A stretch of 10,401 nt of DNA from Planctomycetaceae bacterium (GTDB lineage: Bacteria > Planctomycetota > Planctomycetia > Pirellulales > Thermoguttaceae), in contig JAISBG010000496.1 of the NCBI GenBank assembly GCA_031266315.1, positions 1 through 10,401 of the forward strand. The letters are read 5' to 3'. This document shows, one piece after another, positions 5,684 through 10,401 of this stretch. The notes beneath the pieces were generated by a model. That model saw only the letters and a program-made list of their open reading frames with translations, did no database searches and was not told the DNA's origin. Every line of letters starts with the position of its first letter. Position 1 is the first letter of the stretch. Made by a program: the position numbers and the translations under genes.

Positions 5684-7381
5684 TTATTTTCGCATGTTAT
5701 CACGAATATCAATGAGTTCTTTCATGACGTGGTGCAAACCGTGTGGATTTTCACGGCAACCGAATGCGTTGTGCAAATCGTGATACAATTGATAGAGCCG
5801 TTGGTAAACAGCAACCGCACGGGAATCAGGAATATAAACTTTTTCTTTAACTCCCGTCATTTTTTGTTGAGCGGTTTCGACATTGTTGTAATATCCGCCC
5901 GCAACCGCTCCCAGAATCGCAGCACCAAGAGCACATGTTTGAGCACTGCGGGAAATTTTCATGGGTTTGTTGCAAACATCAGCGTAAATTTGCATTGTCA
6001 ACGGACTTTTTTCCGCAATACCACCGCAGTTGATAACTTCGTCAACCTTAATGCCGTATTCTTCAAAGCGGTTGATAATAGTCAACGCTCCAAACGCGGT
6101 TGCTTCGATGAGAGTCCGGTAAATTTCAGGTGATGTTGTGTGAACCGTCATGCCAAGAATCAATCCGGTCAACAACTGATCAACCAAAACCGAACGGTTT
6201 CCGCTATGCCAGTCGAGAGCCAGCAAACCGCTTTCACCGGGTAAAAGTTTTTGCGCTTCGACAGACAAAGCGTCGTGAGTGTTTGCTGTTTGGGTAAAAG
6301 ATTCCGGTGTCATGTTTTTAACAAACCAATTGAAAATATCACCAACACCGGATTGTCCTGCTTCAATTCCGTACATTCCCGACATCACGGAACCGGGAAC
6401 AATTCCGCAAAGACCGGGAATTGTTGCGAGTGGTTCTGAAAGCGGATGGATCATCACATCGCAAGTGCTTGTTCCCATAATTTTGACAAGAGTTCCCGGT
6501 TTGATTCCAGCTCCAACCGCACCCGCATGGCAGTCAATCGCTCCAACCGCAACCGCAATTCCGGGAACAAGTCCCACTTTTACCGCAACAGATTCACAAA
6601 GTTGACCGGCAGATTGATCGGCGGTTTTTGTTTTGAAATTGAAATGATCCCGCAAACGCACCAGATCAAGATCAAGAGAACACAAAAATTCCGCACTGGG
6701 CAAGCCGTCCCATTGTGTATGAAACATTGCTTTATGACCGGCAGCACAGATTCCTCTTGGTAAAGTATCGGGGTCAGTATTTCCAATCATCAACGCCGGA
6801 ATAAAATCCGTCAACTCAACCCAAGAATAAGCGGCTTCAAACACCTTCGGATTAACCCGCTTGCAATGCAATATTTTAGACCAAAACCATTCGCTACTGT
6901 ATTTTTCGCCGCATTGGGAAAGATATTTTACTTGATAACGCGACGCCTTTTCTGTAATTTCGGCGGCTTCGGCGAATGAGGTGTGATCTTTCCACAACCA
7001 GGATTGAGCGTCCGGTTCGTTTTTGAATTGCGGCAACAACCCCAACGCCATACCGTGACGGTCAACAGGAATTGGAGTGGAGCCGGTCGTGTCAACTCCG
7101 ATTCCAACCACATCTTCAGGACTAAATTCCGCGTCTTTCCCATGAAGAGCTTGCCGAACAACACCGGAAACGGAACGATAAAAACCATTGATATAATCCT
7201 CAGGATTTTGACGTGCGAGCAACGGTTGTTTTGAATCGAGAAGAACTCCCGCATCGCCGCTTGGGTAAGAATCGACAACAGAAGCAATTTCCTGACCGTT
7301 TTCAATATCAACAATTAACGCCCGAACACTATTGGTTCCAAAATCGAGACCAATTGCAAATTTTCTTTTTGACTTTGTCAT
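5684..7381 (-). CDS. araB: Ribulokinase (L-arabinose catabolism)
   Basis: This is an FGGY-family sugar kinase that phosphorylates L-ribulose to L-ribulose 5-phosphate with ATP in the cytoplasm. The 565-residue length equals known AraB proteins (about 560-566). The N-terminal ATPase motif is GLDFGTNSVRALIVD (11-25); VGIGVDTTGSTPIPVD (92-107) and LPQFKNEPDAQSWLWKDHT (116-134) are characteristic of AraB rather than of xylulokinase or glycerol kinase. The catalytic aspartate is D283 in GAIDCHAGAVGAG. MGTSTCDVMIHP (302-313), the second kinase lobe with EATAFGALTIINRF (426-439), and NCGGIAEKSPLTMQIYADV (451-469) complete the family pattern. No araA, araD, transporter or AraR/AraC regulator gene is in the window, so it is not in a local arabinose operon. 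The start matches the family N-terminus, although no Shine-Dalgarno sequence is visible. No frameshift is seen. Confidence 0.95.
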   Translation of the reverse strand: MTKSKRKFAIGLDFGTNSVRALIVDIENGQEIASVVDSYPSGDAGVLLDSKQPLLARQNPEDYINGFYRSVSGVVRQALHGKDAEFSPEDVVGIGVDTTGSTPIPVDRHGMALGLLPQFKNEPDAQSWLWKDHTSFAEAAEITEKASRYQVKYLSQCGEKYSSEWFWSKILHCKRVNPKVFEAAYSWVELTDFIPALMIGNTDPDTLPRGICAAGHKAMFHTQWDGLPSAEFLCSLDLDLVRLRDHFNFKTKTADQSAGQLCESVAVKVGLVPGIAVAVGAIDCHAGAVGAGIKPGTLVKIMGTSTCDVMIHPLSEPLATIPGLCGIVPGSVMSGMYGIEAGQSGVGDIFNWFVKNMTPESFTQTANTHDALSVEAQKLLPGESGLLALDWHSGNRSVLVDQLLTGLILGMTVHTTSPEIYRTLIEATAFGALTIINRFEEYGIKVDEVINCGGIAEKSPLTMQIYADVCNKPMKISRSAQTCALGAAILGAVAGGYYNNVETAQQKMTGVKEKVYIPDSRAVAVYQRLYQLYHDLHNAFGCRENPHGLHHVMKELIDIRDNMRK

Positions 7382-7534
7382 GGTAGTAAGTTTAATGATA
7401 TACTCAAGCCGTTTTAAAATTCACGAAGCTGATTACGGAAGCGCAACAACGTGAAGCGGTTACTCAAGGGCGAAACCTACCGCCCATACCGGCTACGGTA
7501 TAATCTAATCAAAGGATTGTCCGTTGGAATCGGG

Positions 7535-8029
7535 TTAAAATGGGGAGTTAACAGAAGAGGTTGGAGGAGTTACGGGCATGGGTTGGACAACACCGCTGTT
7601 AATTTGGAGCGTTCCTTCCGCATGGGCAACACGCCGGAGGTCTTCCGCACGCCCCACTAATTCATGTGTTGGCGTGATTTGTTCCGGCTTCATGTCAAAT
7701 TCGTAATATTTATGATCGGTTAGTTTGCCCGGTAAAAGCACTTCGGAAACGAAATCAATTCCGGGCAATTCATACCACGGAGCCGGAACAGGCAATAGAA
7801 CTGTTTTTGTTTCGTAACCCTGTTTTACAACCCGAAATTCCCGTTTTCCATAAAAATCAAAGTTCGTCGAAAAAGGAGTTCGACCAATTTCTTTACCGTC
7901 GAGATAAACAGTTGCGCCGGGCGGGTTGGAGCGAACCGTCATACGCCGCCGAACACAACCGTTGAAAAGCAACAAGGTCAACGCCAAAAAAATAAGCAAA
8001 AATCCAACTCTTTTATAAACAAACCGCAT
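7535..8029 (-). CDS. PEGA-domain lipoprotein
   Basis: This is a 164-residue exported protein. The N-terminus has positive charges (R2, K6, R7), a hydrophobic stretch (8-23) and a loose lipobox LFNGC with C25 as the likely lipidated residue; the -3 and -2 positions are not ideal. Residues about 31-80 form a PEGA domain: TVRSNPPGATVYLDGKEIGR with TPF after it, then KQGYETKTVLLPVP. PEGA domains are small beta-rich modules of surface and cell-envelope proteins, common in planctomycetes. The middle (85-115) has aromatic residues, and the last 17 residues are rich in proline, serine and threonine. The function is unknown beyond an envelope location. It is on the same strand as araB, 153 bases upstream of it, but a shared operon is not evident. 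The 13-bp repeats at 8030-8069 begin directly before its ATG. Confidence 0.85.
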   Translation of the reverse strand: MRFVYKRVGFLLIFLALTLLLFNGCVRRRMTVRSNPPGATVYLDGKEIGRTPFSTNFDFYGKREFRVVKQGYETKTVLLPVPAPWYELPGIDFVSEVLLPGKLTDHKYYEFDMKPEQITPTHELVGRAEDLRRVAHAEGTLQINSGVVQPMPVTPPTSSVNSPF

Positions 8030-8069
8030 AATTATTTTACTTAATTATCTTACCTAATTAATTTTACCG
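8030..8069. repeat. 13-bp imperfect tandem repeat before the PEGA gene
   Basis: Three units follow each other: AATTATTTTACTT, AATTATCTTACCT and AATTAATTTTACCG, with a partial fourth (AATTATCC). On the coding strand of the lipoprotein gene these read as repeated GTAA(A/G)ATAATT up to the start codon. The unit resembles the end of element B3 (AGTAAAATAATT at 10031-10042), so it may derive from a B-element end, or it may be the leader or promoter of this gene. Confidence 0.65.
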
Positions 8070-8217
8070 AATTATCCATCAAGTTGCCTTAATTATTGTG
8101 TTCTTGTGTTATGTTTGACATGGTTTCGGCGGAATCCTATAAAAAAAACGCCGTATTGTCCAGAGCATTTCGGAACTTTTATGCGGAAAACACTCAAAAA
8201 ATCATAATTATTCGTTG

Positions 8218-8439
8218 GAATTTCCGTTAAAGGTAAGCAATCATAAGGTGGGCAACATTTTGTAGGTAGGCAACCCTTCGCTATTTGCTTTGCGTCTGTT
8301 TCCGGCTGGCAATCGGATTCCAAAACAGTTGGCAATAACGAATTGCCATTGTTAATCTGGTTCACAGTCGGCTATTGCCGACGGGATGTTTTAGCAAAAC
8401 ATCGCCCACCTTGTGATTGCTTACCTTTAATGAAAATTC
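8218..8439. mobile_element. Palindromic element B, copy 2 (MITE-like)
   Basis: This is a 222-bp element between the divergent PEGA and lutB genes. Its ends are near-perfect inverted repeats: GTTAAAGGTAAGCAATCA at the left and the complement of ATTAAAGGTAAGCAATCA at the right, followed by AAGGTGGGC in both. Near its right end it has the B-family pair of hairpins, GTCGGCTATTGCCGAC (8367-8382) and GATGTTTTAGCAAAACATC (8385-8403). The second differs from B1 and B3 in stem sequence but stays fully paired around the same AGC loop. It contains no credible gene. The remaining spacer, 8078-8217 and 8440-8574, shows nothing recognisable. Confidence 0.72.
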
Positions 8440-8574
8440 TACTAAAATATTGCAAAAGTAGATGAAGACTTGCGTCCGATACTAGGGAGATGATAAAATA
8501 CTTGTTGAAATTGTTCGTTCAATCCGGCGGTTTGAATCCAAATTAAATAAATTTTACAAAAAACGGTGATCATC

Positions 8575-9969
8575 ATGTCAATTAATCTGAGTGGAGCGGA
8601 ATTTCTTGTTAAGGAAACGAAAGGACTTTCGGAGGCAAATGGTCCTAAATCATTGATGCCAACCTCGCTTCGTTCGGCGGAAGGAAATTTGAACGTCTGT
8701 TGGGCAATCAATGATTGGACGTGTTGGCGGCAGTCGGCGCACGATATCAAGCAGTATGTTCTGGCGAATCTTGATACTCTTCTCGAACAATTCGTAACAA
8801 AACTCGAAGCCAAAGGTATTAAAGTTCTTTGGGCTGCCGATGCCGCCGAAGCAAATCATCTGATTCTTGATCTGGCAAGAAAATACGACGCCAAAACAGC
8901 TGTCAAAGGTAAATCGATGGTCAGCGAAGAAATCGGGTTGAATCATTTTCTCGAACAACACGGAATCAAAGCACTCGAAACAGATTTGGGCGAATACATC
9001 GTCCAACTGGCAGGGCAACGTCCAACTCATATTGTTACACCGGCGTTACATTTATCGGCATCGGAAATCGGACAACTTTTCGCGGATAAACTCGGTGAAA
9101 AATATACAGCGGTTCATGAAGAGTTGACCGCAATTGCCCGTAAAAGATTGCGGCAGGAATTTATTCAAGCCGATCTTGGATTTTCCGGCGTCAACTTTGG
9201 TATTGCGGAAACCGGAACACTTGCTTTGGTCGAAAATGAAGGCAACATCGGACTTTCAACCTCATCACCGAATGTTCATATTGCTCTAATGGGACTGGAA
9301 AAAATTATTCCGCGTCTTGATGATTTGCCGTTATTTTTGAACATGTTGCCCCGAATGGGAACCGGTCAGAAATTGACATCATACGTTCATCTGTTTAACG
9401 GTCCGGCACCGGGTCGCGAAATGTATTTGATTCTTGTTGACAACGGACGGACAAACGCACTGAAAGACCCTGAGTTTCGTGAAATCCTGCAATGTATTCG
9501 TTGCGGTCTTTGCATGAATAATTGTCCCGTTTATCGTCATGTCGGCGGTTGGGCTTATGGTTGGGTTTATCCGGGACCGCTTGGTTCTGTTCTTGTTCCG
9601 CAATTACTCGGTATCAAAACGGCGTGGAAATTACCGTTTGCTTGTTCGTTGTGCGGGGCGTGCAGTTCAATTTGTCCGGTAAAAATTGATTTGGCTCATC
9701 TTCTTGTCCGGCTTCGCAGAAAAGCCGTCCAAGCCAAAACACCAGCCGGAAATTGGATTGAAACATTAACGTGGCGTAATTATGCTTTCTGGATGCAAAC
9801 CGGTTTTCGTTTCCGATTTCTGATGCGTTTTGTCAAACTTGGTATTCACACCGCTCCATTTTTACCATGGCACCCGGACAAACTCGGAGCATGGACACGC
9901 GGAAGGACTTTGCCAAAACCGCCGAAAGAAGGTTCCTTCCGCGCATGGTGGGTTGCCAACAGACATTAG
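8575..9969 (+). CDS. lutB: LutB-type iron-sulfur lactate utilisation protein
   Basis: LutB is the ferredoxin-like subunit of the LutABC system that oxidises L-lactate to pyruvate. The 464-residue product has the full family layout: an N-terminal LUD domain (residues about 40-290, with KGKSMVSEEIGLNHFLE, DLGEYIVQLAG, NFGIAETGTLALVENEGNI and VHIALMGLEKIIPRL), then two [4Fe-4S] motifs, C307-x2-C310-x2-C313-x3-C317-P and C357-x2-C360-x2-C363-x3-C367-P, then the C-terminal DUF3390-like region ending near LPKPPKEGSFRAWW. All eight cysteines are present. lutA and lutC are not adjacent: both flanks are long spacers with B elements, so the complex would need genes elsewhere. The frame extends to a GTG three codons upstream (8566), but the ATG at 8575 is preferred; no good Shine-Dalgarno sequence is present. 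Related LUD/ferredoxin proteins such as YkgF share this layout, so lactate is likely but not proven as substrate. Confidence 0.92.
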   Translation: MSINLSGAEFLVKETKGLSEANGPKSLMPTSLRSAEGNLNVCWAINDWTCWRQSAHDIKQYVLANLDTLLEQFVTKLEAKGIKVLWAADAAEANHLILDLARKYDAKTAVKGKSMVSEEIGLNHFLEQHGIKALETDLGEYIVQLAGQRPTHIVTPALHLSASEIGQLFADKLGEKYTAVHEELTAIARKRLRQEFIQADLGFSGVNFGIAETGTLALVENEGNIGLSTSSPNVHIALMGLEKIIPRLDDLPLFLNMLPRMGTGQKLTSYVHLFNGPAPGREMYLILVDNGRTNALKDPEFREILQCIRCGLCMNNCPVYRHVGGWAYGWVYPGPLGSVLVPQLLGIKTAWKLPFACSLCGACSSICPVKIDLAHLLVRLRRKAVQAKTPAGNWIETLTWRNYAFWMQTGFRFRFLMRFVKLGIHTAPFLPWHPDKLGAWTRGRTLPKPPKEGSFRAWWVANRH

Positions 9970-10026
9970 AAAATCGGGGCTATAAATAAATTTTTCCGAT
10001 TCTATCGAATTAGATATTTCACAACG

Positions 10027-10313
10027 GAATAGTAAAATAATTAGGTGGGCTATTTATCAAAAGTTTTGCTGAAAAGTTGCTCACCTCTGTTATTGCTTGC
10101 GCAAGGTGAAAAGTGGTGGGTGATCCGCCCGCTGGGCGGTCGCGCCGGTTGAGTCGTTATTGACTCCAAAACGGTTGGCAACTTAGTTTGTCGTCGTTAA
10201 TCCGGTTCACAGTCGGCTAACGCCGACGCGACCTTTTAGCAAAAGGTCGCCCACCTACAAAAGGTTGTCCGTCTGATGATTGCCGATGAAATATTACCAA
10301 TTATTTGACTATC
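10027..10313. mobile_element. Palindromic element B, copy 3 (MITE-like)
   Basis: This third B copy lies downstream of lutB. The left end GAATAGTAAAATAATTAGG matches the complement of the right end of B1; the right end is its imperfect inverted repeat. Shared parts are CCGCCCGCTGGGCGG (10125-10139), GTCGGCTAACGCCGAC (10212-10227) and the 10-bp stem with AGC loop (10228-10250), identical to that of B1. Beyond these ends, TTTTCCGATTCTATCG (9992-10007) is nearly complementary to 10314-10329 (one mismatch), enlarging the palindrome to about 338 bp. The last bases of the window (10330-10401) are AT-rich with no gene seen. Confidence 0.72.
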
Positions 10314-10401
10314 CGATAGAATCAGAAAATTCTAAAACAACAAAATTTTCTCAAAAAAAGAAAGATTTATCTTGATTTTTGGTTTGGTATCGCGTAAACT
10401 A

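Noticed and set aside
5458..5715. Plus-strand open frame of 85 codons between thiG and araB
   Set aside because: It is mostly a translation of element B1, and its end overlaps the 3' end of araB.
8093..8365. Minus-strand open frame of 90 codons between the PEGA gene and lutB
   Set aside because: It largely overlaps element B2 and shows no domain, signal or codon pattern of a real gene.
9972..10001. AATCGG...CCGATT hairpin after lutB as a rho-independent terminator
   Set aside because: The stem is only 6 bp with an 18-base loop and no following T-run. The larger palindrome around B3 is a better candidate for any 3'-end structure.
10324..10351. AGAAAATT...AATTTTCT inverted repeat as a terminator
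   Set aside because: It is an 8-bp stem almost entirely of A and T in an AT-rich stretch with a 12-base loop, easily found by chance and not next to a gene end.

Overview
The window looks like chromosomal sequence from a moderately AT-rich bacterium, most likely a member of the Planctomycetota or a related PVC lineage. That is an inference. It rests on the style of the genes (a PEGA-domain lipoprotein, a PAS/sigma-54-type AAA+ protein, a LutB-type ferredoxin protein and an unusually long PgsA), on single-gene transcription units with long spacers, and on weak or absent Shine-Dalgarno sequences at most starts. A search with yebC or thiG would settle the taxonomy.

Layout, left to right. (1) Positions 1-988, minus strand: the N-terminal 329 residues of a PAS plus sigma-54-interaction-type AAA+ protein. 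Its AAA+ domain is visibly degenerate, and the gene runs off the left edge. (2) 989-1712: a spacer holding a nested palindrome (outer arms with repeat element A1 inside), a heptamer array and no convincing gene. (3) 1713-2480, plus: yebC. (4) 2481-2858: spacer filled by repeat element A2. (5) 2859-3587, plus: pgsA, followed by an inverted array of 7-bp repeats. (6) 3674-4471, plus: an unrecognised soluble protein. (7) 4598-5395, plus: thiG. (8) Repeat element B1 between convergent genes. (9) 5684-7381, minus: araB (ribulokinase). (10) 7535-8029, minus: a PEGA lipoprotein. (11) Spacer with 13-bp tandem repeats and element B2. (12) 8575-9969, plus: lutB. (13) Spacer with element B3 to the right edge.

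The protein genes are mostly unrelated housekeeping or catabolic functions: translation (YebC), phospholipid synthesis (PgsA), thiamine (ThiG), L-arabinose catabolism (AraB) and lactate oxidation (LutB). None sits with its usual operon partners; there is no thiS, araA/araD, lutA or lutC here.

The most distinctive content is in the spacers. Two families of miniature palindromic elements occur: A, two copies of about 240 bp, and B, three copies of about 220-290 bp. Both contain small hairpins whose stems differ between copies by compensatory changes. Element A1 appears to have inserted, with a nearly perfect 9-bp target duplication, into the loop region of a different older palindrome. No transposase or other mobilising gene is in the window. 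No rRNA, tRNA, CRISPR array or recognisable riboswitch was seen.
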